Source: Acidobacterium capsulatum ATCC 51196
Lineage (GTDB): Bacteria; Acidobacteriota; Terriglobia; Terriglobales; Acidobacteriaceae
Assembly (NCBI RefSeq): GCF_000022565.1
Contig: NC_012483.1
Coordinates: 682,001 to 746,000, forward strand
Length of the DNA: 64,000 nt
Direction: 5' to 3'
Position numbers and translations under genes: made by a program. Shown here piece by piece: positions 56,185 through 64,000 of this stretch. Positions within the stretch are counted from its first letter, which is position 1, and every line of letters begins with the position of its first letter. A model generated the notes under the pieces. It was not told where the DNA came from. It was given only the letters and a program-made list of their open reading frames with translations, and made no database searches.

Positions 56185-56727
56185 ATGGAAATGATTTTCG
56201 CTGTCGCTTTTGCCGGGAAGATTGGAAGTGGGAAAACCACAATTAGCACTGCAGCGGCACGGGTGTTGCAGTGCAAACGTGCCAGCTTTGGAGACTACGT
56301 TCGCCATGTAGTGGCCAGTCAAGGCCTGGATGCAACACGAGAAAACCTTCAACAAATCGGCACAAAGCATCTAGAAGCGAATAGATTCGAATTTTGCAGG
56401 AACATGCTTGAATACTCTGGTTGGACTCAAGGTGAATCCATAATCATCGATGGGCTGAGGCATCATGAAACCATTCCACTACTGAACCAGCTAGTTGCGC
56501 CGGCAGAATTGCGGATTGCATATATCGATATCGACGAACTGACCAGATTGAAGCGAATCGGGATTCGCGATGAGAATCAACTTGCGAGCCTTAGGTCCGC
56601 AGATGCTCATTCTTCTGAGCAACAAGTAGGAACGATCATTCGTGAAATTGCAAGTTTGGTGCTCGATGGTGGACAGTCCGTAGAGGACTGCGTGGCATCT
56701 GCCCTAAAATGGATTAGGGAGGGATAA
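56185..56727 (+). CDS. P-loop NMP/dNMP kinase-like protein
   Basis: 180 residues. Walker A is at residues 11-18 (GKIGSGKTT follows MIFAVAFA), and an IIIDGLRHHET segment near residue 90 gives the second acidic motif; the lid-like basic region is TRLKRIGIRDENQ. The pattern recalls phage-type deoxynucleoside monophosphate kinases and adenylate-kinase relatives. The substrate is not known. First gene of the AT-richer cassette; its stop is three bases before a small open frame and 179 bases before the NDT-MazG gene. Confidence 0.75.
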   Translation: MEMIFAVAFAGKIGSGKTTISTAAARVLQCKRASFGDYVRHVVASQGLDATRENLQQIGTKHLEANRFEFCRNMLEYSGWTQGESIIIDGLRHHETIPLLNQLVAPAELRIAYIDIDELTRLKRIGIRDENQLASLRSADAHSSEQQVGTIIREIASLVLDGGQSVEDCVASALKWIREG

Positions 56728-56730
56728 GAG

Positions 56731-56901
56731 ATGCCGCCATGGCCTCGTTGCATGCCTCCAATTTTCGCCCATCCTCAATTTCGACCTAATTTTCAACATG
56801 ACTTCCTCGCAAAAATGACGAGCGGTGTGGAAAAGGGGTGCCGAAACTCTAAAAATCATTTGAGGCGGCACCTCTATATTCCTATCATTACTCATTGTTG
56901 A
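56731..56901 (+). CDS. Possible 56-residue open frame within the cassette
   Basis: An ATG three bases after the kinase stop has a good ribosome-binding site (GGAGGGA) and the frame is open for 56 codons, ending five bases before the NDT-MazG start. The predicted residues (MPPWPRCMPPIFAHPQF and so on) are Pro/Cys/His rich and unlike a typical protein. The minus strand of this stretch is also open and looks equally protein-like. It may be a spurious leader. Confidence 0.25.
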   Translation: MPPWPRCMPPIFAHPQFRPNFQHDFLAKMTSGVEKGCRNSKNHLRRHLYIPIITHC

Positions 56902-56906
56902 TTCCC

Positions 56907-57773
56907 ATGTCGAAGCGCAAAAATAGCGAAGGCCAAAAGCTTCTCTTCTTCCCGGACGCACCCTTGGCTCAAAAGCCCGACGTTGAGACGGGCTCGACCA
57001 TGTTGGCGCGTCCTCAATCCGCCCTGCAGCCCTTTCGGCCACTTCCATCTTCGTTAAATTGCGAACTAGTAATTTCCGGCACGTACCGAAAAGATTTCGA
57101 AACCTTAAAACGTACGTACGAGGAATTCCGTGACTTGGGTTGCGACGTCCTGTCTCCCAGCAGTGTGACAATCGTTAGCGAGGACGATGGTTTTGTGTAC
57201 ATGAAGGGAGAAGAACAGGAAACGCCGACCAGGATTGAAGAGAGGCATCTGAGTGCAATCCAGAAGTCAAATTTTGTTTGGCTTCATGCTCCAAACGGTT
57301 ATGTTGGACCAACGTCCGCACTAGAAATTGGATTCGCACACGCAGCCGGTGTGCCTGTTTTTGCCATGGAGTTGCCCAATGAGCCAGTGTTTCGCTCTTT
57401 CGTGCAGCTTGTGGGATCGCCAAGCGACATTCTTTCGACACATCTTCACAATGCTCCTCCTCCTGCCCCTGCACTAAAAGCATTCCAGGAATACTACCGG
57501 CGGGCTGCTATCCAACGAGGATATTCAAAAGAAGGACCTAAGGAGTGCCTACTACTCATGGTCGAAGAAGTGGGCGAGCTTGCTCGTGCTGTTCGCAAGC
57601 GCGAGAAGCTTGTGAGGCATGCTTCGTATGAAGCTGTAAGTGAATCGCACGAACTGGCCGACGTATTTCTTTACGTGGTGCATATGGCTAATGTTCTTGG
57701 AATTGATCTTGCAGACGTGGTCCGAGATAAGGAAACTCTAAACATAACAAAGTTCTTAGCCACAATGGGTTAA
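56907..57773 (+). CDS. Fusion of nucleoside 2-deoxyribosyltransferase-like (NDT) and MazG-like domains
   Basis: 288 residues from ATG 56907. The N-terminal ~30 residues are poorly structured. Residues ~50-170 form an NDT-like Rossmann domain (VISGTYRKDFETLKRTYEEF and the ALEIGFAHAAGVPVFA segment, with LHAPNGYVGPTSALEIG). Residues ~190-288 are a MazG-type nucleotide pyrophosphohydrolase domain with EEVGE at 220-224 and ELAD at 249-252, the metal-binding E-x2-E and E-x2-D pairs. NDT domains break nucleoside bonds; MazG removes pyrophosphate from NTPs. Combined function is inferred to be nucleotide attack or sensing. One base separates its stop from the AAA+ gene. Confidence 0.85.
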   Translation: MSKRKNSEGQKLLFFPDAPLAQKPDVETGSTMLARPQSALQPFRPLPSSLNCELVISGTYRKDFETLKRTYEEFRDLGCDVLSPSSVTIVSEDDGFVYMKGEEQETPTRIEERHLSAIQKSNFVWLHAPNGYVGPTSALEIGFAHAAGVPVFAMELPNEPVFRSFVQLVGSPSDILSTHLHNAPPPAPALKAFQEYYRRAAIQRGYSKEGPKECLLLMVEEVGELARAVRKREKLVRHASYEAVSESHELADVFLYVVHMANVLGIDLADVVRDKETLNITKFLATMG

Positions 57774-57774
57774 G

Positions 57775-60231
57775 TTGTGGAAGAAAGGGCCGTTATCATT
57801 GAAGAGCCGCGAGTTAGTTCCTGCAACCTTTGAGTATCTCGCGCATTATCGTAATCTCTTACGGGAATTCTGCACGTTTCACGTTGCTGGATTAGCTCCG
57901 TTCTTTCGTAAAGAGACCGGCGTGTTTGCACTGCATGCTGAAGATGAAGTCAAGCAATTTCGTCATATCACGAGTTCCGCCACGTGCTTTTCATCACTCG
58001 AACTATGCTTTGAGAAAGACAGCACTTTTGACGGTCGGAATTTCAAGGAGTTGATGACCGAGTTTGCTTGCCAGGCTATACAGCAAGATGTCAATGAGAA
58101 ATGGAAGTCGGATGGTAAGGCGGAGGTTTACTGTACTTGTCGGGGCCTACCTTTTGTGCTGTCGCAGCTGGAAAATTGGCATCCGAACATACCCATACAT
58201 CTGAAACGTATTAAATTCCAGTTGGATGAACAGCCGATCCGATGTGCGATCGGAGAAGCCGCGCCTCCTGTCGACAATAAGGGCGAAGATCTTGCGGGAA
58301 CAGATCGAGAAAAAGTAATCGACGGATGGTATGAACCCAATGCCTACCATACCTATTGGACATTGGAGCTTCTGGCGGCGCTGGAGAATCGCTTTAAGGG
58401 CGAAGCCAAAGCTTGCGATGAATATCACTATCTAAACGCCAAAGTCCCGATATTTCACTTATGGGCACGCCAGCAGTTGGGCTTACAGATTGCGTTGCAC
58501 ACTGCGAAATCCTCCAAGCTGGACTCTGATCAGCTCGCATGGGCCCTCGCGATTCTGATAAGAGAGCCAGCGAATTACCAATCCGATCTCGCCCTCCAGG
58601 ACATTATTAGAGAAGCCCTGAAATGCTTGTTTGCTACTCAAGAGCCGGTCGGAACTTGGCGACATTATGCTCCCCTCTTTCACTATCCCAATGCAGGTAA
58701 TGCGTACTGCTTCGTATTTGAAACATTTACCGTTCTATTGGAGCAATCTTTAAAGCCGCAGGCTGAGTTTTTGAGGAGCGCGCTCAAAGAACATGTGGCA
58801 GGCTTAATCTCTCTCTGGAAATATGCTGACTCAATCAAGGCGACAATTCCGACAGTTCTTAAACGGGTTCCAGGGATTAGTTATGGTTGGACATCTGGCC
58901 ATCGGATTAGACCAGAGATCGAAAGCTGGGCAACGGCAAGTGTCTTCGCATACGCTCAAATGCTTAGACGTTTAGTCGGGATATGGACCCGCGAAACGGC
59001 CCTCGACGGCTTGAATCATAAGCGAAGTGCGATGTCTCGGCAGGAAGCCCTGGACACGCTTAATGATCGATCTAGAACATGGACACAACCTGACCTGCCG
59101 GACATACTGACTTCGATGTTCATAAATCCTCTCTCGGACTTGGCGCCTGAATCCACCCTTGATCCAGATAGGTATCTGATTGAGAAAAGGTCAGCCAGGT
59201 CGGTTATTTTGTTTGGACCACCCGGAACGGGCAAGACCACGCTTATTAGCGGTATTGCTGACGCGATCGGTTGGAGATACATCGAACTTCATCCCAGTCA
59301 TTTTGTTTCCGAAGGACTACCGAATGTCCAACACACCGCTGATGGGATTTTTGGGAAATTGATGGAGATAGATCATGCGGTAATCTTATTCGATGAAATT
59401 GACGAACTGGTGCGTGAGCGGAATATTGAGCCTGACCAATTTGGGCGATTCCTTACTACGAGTATGTTGCCAAGGCTCGCTGAATTGTGGAAAGCGCGAA
59501 AAGTAATATATTTCGTTGCAACGAACCATATTGAGGCCTTTGATGTTGCAATAACACGCAGTTCGCGATTCGATGCCGTGATATTTCTCAGTCCACCAGA
59601 CTTCGAAGTGAAAAAGAAGAAGATACTCCAGATTCTCAGAGAAGACTATTCCATCAGAACAGACTTTTCTCCGGATCTGAATCAAGCGCTAGTTGAGAAG
59701 TCCTTCCCGCAGGAAGAATGTTATAGCGAACTCTCAAAGACCGAGAATGCTGGCGGGGCAGAACCACCTAAGCGGATTCCTGAAGAAAATCTTCTTGCCA
59801 AGTTTGCAATCGTGCGATGGGACGAACTGCACGAGATTGCTCTGCGACTTGCATCCATCCTGCCAGAAGGACAGACGATAACCAAAGACGTCCTGGGACA
59901 GAGTCTGCGCCTGATGCGAGACGGGCGAGTCCGGGGTCTTGAGGAATGCCGCAGATTTGTCCGAGATCCGGAACTCTATCAGCGATTTGATGCATCAATC
60001 AACGGGCAATGGAGAGTCATTGAAACCGAGGGCGTTAATTTGAGTGAACTCGCAGCTTCTTCGAAGCATTTGGAGAAGCGAGGTGAAGTCTTCTTCGCAC
60101 GAGCGCCGATTGGCCCCTGCGAGAATGTCCATTTTCCGGGTTATATTCCAAAGTTGAAAGTTCCAGAGGGAGAGCCAGTCGTTCTCGGTGCGATCAGCCT
60201 TGCAAAAGAAAAGGCGGAAGGCCCTGAGTAG
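57775..60231 (+). CDS. Large AAA+ ATPase with N-terminal helical domain
   Basis: 818 residues if the TTG at 57775 is the start, one base after the NDT-MazG stop. The N-terminal ~450 residues are helix-rich with aromatic-rich segments (YEPNAYHTYWTLELLAAL; AYCFVFETFTVLLEQ; SWATASVFAYAQMLRRL) that loosely recall alpha/alpha toroid proteins. The AAA+ domain has Walker A GPPGTGKTT at 481-489, Walker B VILFDEIDEL at 536-545, sensor I VATNHIEAF and an arginine-finger candidate in RSSRFD. This resembles FtsH/Cdc48-type modules. Proposed as a sensor or remodelling partner of the NDT-MazG protein; that is inference. It ends directly before a leftover of HsdS. Confidence 0.85.
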   Translation: MWKKGPLSLKSRELVPATFEYLAHYRNLLREFCTFHVAGLAPFFRKETGVFALHAEDEVKQFRHITSSATCFSSLELCFEKDSTFDGRNFKELMTEFACQAIQQDVNEKWKSDGKAEVYCTCRGLPFVLSQLENWHPNIPIHLKRIKFQLDEQPIRCAIGEAAPPVDNKGEDLAGTDREKVIDGWYEPNAYHTYWTLELLAALENRFKGEAKACDEYHYLNAKVPIFHLWARQQLGLQIALHTAKSSKLDSDQLAWALAILIREPANYQSDLALQDIIREALKCLFATQEPVGTWRHYAPLFHYPNAGNAYCFVFETFTVLLEQSLKPQAEFLRSALKEHVAGLISLWKYADSIKATIPTVLKRVPGISYGWTSGHRIRPEIESWATASVFAYAQMLRRLVGIWTRETALDGLNHKRSAMSRQEALDTLNDRSRTWTQPDLPDILTSMFINPLSDLAPESTLDPDRYLIEKRSARSVILFGPPGTGKTTLISGIADAIGWRYIELHPSHFVSEGLPNVQHTADGIFGKLMEIDHAVILFDEIDELVRERNIEPDQFGRFLTTSMLPRLAELWKARKVIYFVATNHIEAFDVAITRSSRFDAVIFLSPPDFEVKKKKILQILREDYSIRTDFSPDLNQALVEKSFPQEECYSELSKTENAGGAEPPKRIPEENLLAKFAIVRWDELHEIALRLASILPEGQTITKDVLGQSLRLMRDGRVRGLEECRRFVRDPELYQRFDASINGQWRVIETEGVNLSELAASSKHLEKRGEVFFARAPIGPCENVHFPGYIPKLKVPEGEPVVLGAISLAKEKAEGPE

Positions 60232-60236
60232 TCCCA

Positions 60237-60380
60237 AAGAGCGGGCAGGTCACTGCCGAACTAGAGGCCTTGCAGAGGAAGGTTGATGTCGTGAAGACTC
60301 TTCAATCCGAAACCACCACCGCGTTGGACGCCATGCTCCCCGCCATTCTCGACAAGGCGTTCAAGTGGACGGCTCAGTAA
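60237..60380 (+). pseudogene. C-terminal remnant of a type I restriction specificity subunit (HsdS)
   Basis: In this frame the DNA encodes VTAELEALQRKVDVVKTLQS, then ETTTALDAMLPAILDKAFKW and ends TAQ-stop at 60378-60380. The coiled-coil 'L...L..E..AELDALLPAILDKAFKG' pattern is the standard end of HsdS. There is no start codon and a stop lies just upstream, in frame, at 60225. It overlaps nothing else, lies between the AAA+ gene and the TIR-APAZ gene, and its stop is two bases before the TIR-APAZ ATG. Confidence 0.8.
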
Positions 60381-60382
60381 TT

Positions 60383-61783
60383 ATGCCCACCACGCACAAC
60401 GCGACTGAAGCGGCAAGGGCCGAGACACGAAGCATCGTGTTCATCAGCAAGGCCACGCCAGAGGACGATGAATTTGTGCTGTGGTTAGCCCCGCGCCTTG
60501 AGGCCGCAGGGTACACCGTTTTTGCGGACATTCTCTCCTTGGAAGGTGGAGACCGCTGGCGCAGAGAAATTACCGGCAACTTGCAAAACAAGGCCGTGAA
60601 AATGCTCCTGTGCTGCCGGGACGCCACGCTCGAAAAAATTGGGGTCCAGGAAGAAATCAGTATTGCTACGGATGTTGGGAAACAAATCGGCGACAAGCGC
60701 TTCATCATTCCGCTTCGTCTTGAGGTCTTCAAAAAGCTGTTCGGCATCAGCGATCTTCAATGGGTCGATTTTCTGGGAAGTTGGGCCGGGGGCTTGCATG
60801 ATCTTCTGGAAACGCTCGAAAACCAGAATGTGCCGCGCGCGACGACGCCAGCGATCAATCCGAACTGGGAGAACTACCGCAAGCGGCTTGCGACCAAAGT
60901 TGATAAAAAGCCCGAAGTCCTTACCTCCAACTGGCTCCGAATTGCCAGTCTGCCGGACACCATCCGCTACTACTATCCACCGGGGCCAATCAATTTTGAA
61001 TTGATGGAAAAAGCGTGCCGTGAAAACACGGTTCCCACCGAAGCCTACCATCGCGGCTTCTTTTCATTCGCATTACCGGAGGAAGTCGCACGCGACTTTG
61101 CCGATGTTGCTCCGTTTGAAATTCAGTCCGAATTCAAGGTGCTTGACTTCATTGAGAGCGGCGGCAAATCGCCGGATATAGAGCCACGGGAAGCAAAGAA
61201 TCTTGTGTATTCCATGTTCCGCCGCGCATGGGAGAACTTCTGCCGGTCAAAGGGGCTATACGAGTATCTATTTGCCACGCAGACGGCCTTTCACGTAGGT
61301 GAGGCGCTGACGCCGTTGGGCAAGAGAATTTCCTGGGGGCGTCAGGGCAAGCGCCGGTCCTCCATGCTGCGTAACGCCGCCGGAGGCAAGGTCTGGCAGT
61401 ACGGCGTTTCGGCAACACCGAACTTCTGGCCGTACCTGCATTTCAGACTCAAAGCCCGCGTGCTGTTCTCCGATCTGACCTCTGGTAAAGCTGGAGCCGT
61501 CATCGGCGACAGTGATGCACAGCATCACTTACGGCGGACCATCTGCAAAGGCTGGCGCAACAAACAATGGCATGGTCGCCTCATGGCTTATCTTGAATTG
61601 CTTTCGGGCGAAGAGCCGTGCATCACCGTGCCACTCGCTGAGGCTTGCGCGATCACGCTTGATTCACGATCAATGCCGTTCACGTCGCCGGTGACAACGA
61701 CCCTGCCGGACACGATGGAAGATGATGCAGAGGAAACCGACGATTCCACGCTCGGATTGTTCAACCCGGAGGACGAGGAGTGA
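60383..61783 (+). CDS. TIR-APAZ protein of a SPARTA-type system
   Basis: 466 residues from ATG 60383; a GTG in the same frame at 60365 overlaps the HsdS remnant and is less likely. Residues ~10-140 form a TIR domain ([57 protein letters not shown] with a candidate catalytic glutamate). The remainder fits APAZ, the partner domain of short Argonautes ([30 protein letters not shown], and an N-terminal-like strand pattern). In described SPARTA systems, guide-directed target recognition by the Argonaute assembles the complex and the TIR domain degrades NAD, stopping the infected cell. The stop overlaps the Argonaute start. Confidence 0.9.
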   Translation: MPTTHNATEAARAETRSIVFISKATPEDDEFVLWLAPRLEAAGYTVFADILSLEGGDRWRREITGNLQNKAVKMLLCCRDATLEKIGVQEEISIATDVGKQIGDKRFIIPLRLEVFKKLFGISDLQWVDFLGSWAGGLHDLLETLENQNVPRATTPAINPNWENYRKRLATKVDKKPEVLTSNWLRIASLPDTIRYYYPPGPINFELMEKACRENTVPTEAYHRGFFSFALPEEVARDFADVAPFEIQSEFKVLDFIESGGKSPDIEPREAKNLVYSMFRRAWENFCRSKGLYEYLFATQTAFHVGEALTPLGKRISWGRQGKRRSSMLRNAAGGKVWQYGVSATPNFWPYLHFRLKARVLFSDLTSGKAGAVIGDSDAQHHLRRTICKGWRNKQWHGRLMAYLELLSGEEPCITVPLAEACAITLDSRSMPFTSPVTTTLPDTMEDDAEETDDSTLGLFNPEDEE

Positions 61784-63336
61784 TGGACCTGTCGAAGAAA
61801 TCCCTCAAGACTATCCACATTGAGGAACCGGAGTTGTCTTTCGGCCACGGGCAAACTTGCGACCACCCGAAAGATGGACTGTTTCTCTACGGGCCGCACT
61901 CTGGCCCAACACGCACGCGCGAAGTTTCCGTTGGAGTCATTGGAACGAAAGACGGACTCTCGTATTTTCGGACGTGGGCGATTGCGGCTGGCGGCTTTGT
62001 TCCCGTCCCGCCGCGAAAGAAAACCGACAAAGAAAACAGATTGCACCTCTCGAATTTTCCTGGGTTGGAAGAAGCGTTTGGCATCATGGTCAGCCCGGGA
62101 GACTTTGTTCAGCGTACTGTCGATTACACGGTACTCGACGACGCCACCCGTACGGTGAACCAGCATGAAGCGGTACGCAAAGCGGTGGACCTCTATGTGG
62201 GAGAAATTGAACGCTATGACAACAATGAAGAAAAGACGGTAGACGTTTGGATGTTCATTCTCCCCGAAATCATCTTCGAGCGTTGCAAGCCGCTATCGCG
62301 GCGCACCGGCCTTGGCCTGACAAAAGGCGAATTCGCCAAGAGCCAGAAAGAAAGAATTGATCTTCCGTTGTTCAAGGATGTGATCGACCAGAGCGGCGAG
62401 GACATCTTTGACGACGTGCCAGATTTTCACCGCCAGGTGAAAGCGCGTCTGCTCAAGCTAGGTCGCACTTCGCAACTCATCCGCGAAACGACGTTGGCAC
62501 CCGACAAATTCCTAAATAACGCGGGCTATCCAAAGCGTGGGTTGCAGGATCCGGCGACAGTGGCGTGGAATCTGGCAACTGGACTTTACTACAAAACCCA
62601 ACCCTTGCCGCCGTGGAAACTCGCGCATGTCAGGCCGGGCGTTTGTTACATCGGACTTGTTTTCAAGATGATTCCGAATGATCCAAAGGAACATGCCTGC
62701 TGTGCGGCGCAGATGTTTCTTAATGAGAGCGACGCCGTTGTTTTCAGGGGCGCAAATGGCCCGTGGAAAACCGACGACTTTGAATTCCACCTTCAACCCA
62801 AAGAGGCGCAAAGCCTGATTGCCAAAGTGCTCAAAACCTTCGAGGAGAAGCACGGTGTGCCACCAAAGGAATTTTTCATCCACGGGTGCACAACCTTCAA
62901 CGAGGATGAATGGAAAGCCTTCAAAAAGGCCACGCCGAAGGGCACCAATCTTGTCGGCGTCCGCATCAAGGAAACCAAAGGGGAATCCAAGCTGTTCCGT
63001 GATGGTGATTATCCGGTAATGAGGGGAACGGCCATCATTCTTGATCACCGAAACGCCTTGCTGTGGACGAATGGATTTGTGCCACGGCTGGACACCTATA
63101 TTGGGCCTGAGACGCCAAACCCGCTTTTGATAACCGTTCTGCGTAGTACGGGTCGGCGACCTAACATTCGCACCGTTCTTGCTGACATCATGGGCCTTAC
63201 CAAGATCAACTACAACGCCTGCAACTACAATGACGGATTGCCCGTCACGATCCGCTTTGCGAGCAAGGTGGGCGATGTGCTGACGATGGGTTCGGCACGC
63301 GACGCAGACAAACAGCCCCTGAAGTTCTACGTCTAG
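61783..63336 (+). CDS. Short prokaryotic Argonaute (MID-PIWI) of a SPARTA-type system
   Basis: 517 residues from the ATG at 61783, overlapping the TIR-APAZ TGA by one base and preceded by GGAGGACGAGGAG. It is the size of short pAgos, which have MID and PIWI domains only. Family segments include [13 protein letters not shown] and [13 protein letters not shown] in the MID part, then [19 protein letters not shown] and [20 protein letters not shown] in the PIWI part. A full DEDX catalytic tetrad is not recognised, as expected for inactive short pAgos that only bind guide and target. It should bind a guide RNA and target DNA and activate the TIR partner. A CGGTGC / GCACCG hairpin follows near 63357-63371. 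Confidence 0.9.
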   Translation: MDLSKKSLKTIHIEEPELSFGHGQTCDHPKDGLFLYGPHSGPTRTREVSVGVIGTKDGLSYFRTWAIAAGGFVPVPPRKKTDKENRLHLSNFPGLEEAFGIMVSPGDFVQRTVDYTVLDDATRTVNQHEAVRKAVDLYVGEIERYDNNEEKTVDVWMFILPEIIFERCKPLSRRTGLGLTKGEFAKSQKERIDLPLFKDVIDQSGEDIFDDVPDFHRQVKARLLKLGRTSQLIRETTLAPDKFLNNAGYPKRGLQDPATVAWNLATGLYYKTQPLPPWKLAHVRPGVCYIGLVFKMIPNDPKEHACCAAQMFLNESDAVVFRGANGPWKTDDFEFHLQPKEAQSLIAKVLKTFEEKHGVPPKEFFIHGCTTFNEDEWKAFKKATPKGTNLVGVRIKETKGESKLFRDGDYPVMRGTAIILDHRNALLWTNGFVPRLDTYIGPETPNPLLITVLRSTGRRPNIRTVLADIMGLTKINYNACNYNDGLPVTIRFASKVGDVLTMGSARDADKQPLKFYV

Positions 63337-63379
63337 TATGTGATCGCGATCCGTGGCGGTGCTCCGCACCGGATGTACG

Positions 63380-63459
63380 TAGTCGCGGTAGGGATACGGC
63401 TTACGCCGTACCCCCCGCACAGATCCGTACGGGCGGATTTCCCGCATACGGCTCTTACC
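63380..63459 (-). ncRNA. 3' end of a group II intron RNA (domains V and VI)
   Basis: On the minus strand, just after the maturase stop, a 33-base hairpin (63422-63454) begins GAGCCGTATGCGG and ends CCGTACGGATC, with a GAAA-type loop. This is the conserved catalytic domain V. A second hairpin with a G-rich stem and the segment CCCTACCGCGAC (about 63380-63421) fits domain VI and the intron's 3' end. The exact splice junction, near 63380, is not certain. Confidence 0.85.
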
Positions 63460-64000
63460 TCAGGTGGTGACGCGCAGACGGCGCGAAGGATAAGGACGGC
63501 AGATATGGGCCGGAGGAAGCCATTTGCGGATGAGCCGTTTCATTCGTTCCCACTTGACGCGACCATGCTGGCTTCGCCTGCACAGAGCGCGATGCCAGAG
63601 GTTGCTCACGGTGTAACGAAAATGGGCCAGAGCATGCCGGTTGCCCGGCACTCCGAAGTATCGGATATGCCCGCCCACAACGGACTTCAACCACTTTCCG
63701 ACTTCCGGAACAGGGTCATGCATGCGCCGCCACAAGCCGATCTTCACCTCTTGCAGCTTGGCCTGCATGCGCTTGCGAATCGTCTGCCGAAGCACCATGA
63801 ACCTTCCCTTCTTTGTCTTCCCGCAGATATGCGTGAAGCCGAGGAAGTCGAAGGTCTCCGGCTTGCCCAGACCGGCGCGCTTTCGGTTCTTCGCCGCATG
63901 GCGTCCGAACTCGATCAGCCGCGTCTTCTCCGGGTGCAGCTCCAGTTGGAACTTCTCCATTCGTTCTTTCAGTTCCAACCAGAACCGTTCGGCCTCGTCT
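63460..64000 (-). CDS. ltrA: Group II intron reverse transcriptase/maturase, C-terminal part
   Basis: The last 180 residues are visible; the frame continues past the right edge. The segment TFDFLGFTHICGKTKKGRF and the maturase-domain marks (KWLKSVVGGHIRYFGVPGN, then LWHRALCRRSQHGRVKW and WLPPAHICRPYPSRRLRV) are the standard C-terminus of bacterial LtrA-like proteins. It would splice and mobilise the intron. Its RNA domains V and VI follow its stop. The intron lies about 45 bases after the Argonaute stop, on the opposite strand. Confidence 0.93.
   Translation of the reverse strand, partial: DEAERFWLELKERMEKFQLELHPEKTRLIEFGRHAAKNRKRAGLGKPETFDFLGFTHICGKTKKGRFMVLRQTIRKRMQAKLQEVKIGLWRRMHDPVPEVGKWLKSVVGGHIRYFGVPGNRHALAHFRYTVSNLWHRALCRRSQHGRVKWERMKRLIRKWLPPAHICRPYPSRRLRVTT

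Noticed and set aside
63357-63371. Terminator of the SPARTA operon (CGGTGC / GCACCG hairpin)
   Set aside because: A stem is present but there is no T-run, and the site may belong to the 3' exon of the intron insertion; not strong enough for its own feature.

Overview
The window is a GC-rich bacterial chromosome segment. Gene content and arrangement point to an acidobacterium (Terriglobia, perhaps Acidobacterium): a TamA/BamA-like, SurA_N and TamB operon, a complete LPS-export gene set, small acidobacterial hypothetical proteins, and many short REP-like repeats between genes. The taxonomic call is an inference from gene content; there is no rRNA gene here.

Layout. Positions 1-16.2 kb: a partial membrane protein and a ThiF/MoeB-like E1 enzyme on the minus strand. 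Then plus-strand genes follow: a BamA/TamA-like outer-membrane protein, a SurA_N chaperone and TamB (a tightly overlapping operon), a three-BON secreted protein, a UbiA-type prenyltransferase, PheA, Lon and a secreted hypothetical. Positions 16.5-35.8 kb: a long, almost uninterrupted minus-strand housekeeping block. In transcription order it holds a P-loop kinase-like protein, an osmoprotectant ABC transporter with a DinB protein, fused LptC-LptA, LptB, RpoN, HPF, RapZ, an MsbA-like exporter, YicC, Gmk, RpoZ, CoaBC, a family 4-type uracil-DNA glycosylase and PriA. Positions 35.9-40.8 kb: the lower-glycolysis genes gap, pgk and tpiA, interrupted by a frameshifted ridA and a BrnT/BrnA toxin-antitoxin pair, then a YfcE-like phosphodiesterase. 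Positions 40.9-46.7 kb: a frameshifted DppB-type permease, a CBS-domain CNNM/CorC protein, small membrane and hypothetical proteins, and a fasciclin protein divergent from an ECF sigma/anti-sigma pair.

Positions 46.8-50.4 kb are repeat-rich: a REP-associated tyrosine transposase (RAYT) with a tandem array of palindromic units on one side and other hairpins on the other, followed by RecQ and one more copy of the same palindrome.

Positions 50.4 kb to the end form a mobile defence island. It opens with a tyrosine integrase carrying short repeats in its leader. It then holds a zinc-hook AAA ATPase resembling RloC-type anticodon nucleases, an ArdC-like antirestriction protein preceded by nested inverted repeats, and a visibly AT-richer cassette (P-loop NMP-kinase-like protein, NDT-MazG fusion, large AAA+ ATPase). 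Next come a short leftover of an HsdS C-terminus and a complete SPARTA-type pair (TIR-APAZ plus short Argonaute). The window ends in the 3' part of a group II intron. The most interesting candidate for an undescribed system is the kinase / NDT-MazG / AAA+ cassette at 56.2-60.2 kb, because its parts all point to nucleotide handling and it sits inside a disrupted type I restriction locus next to SPARTA.
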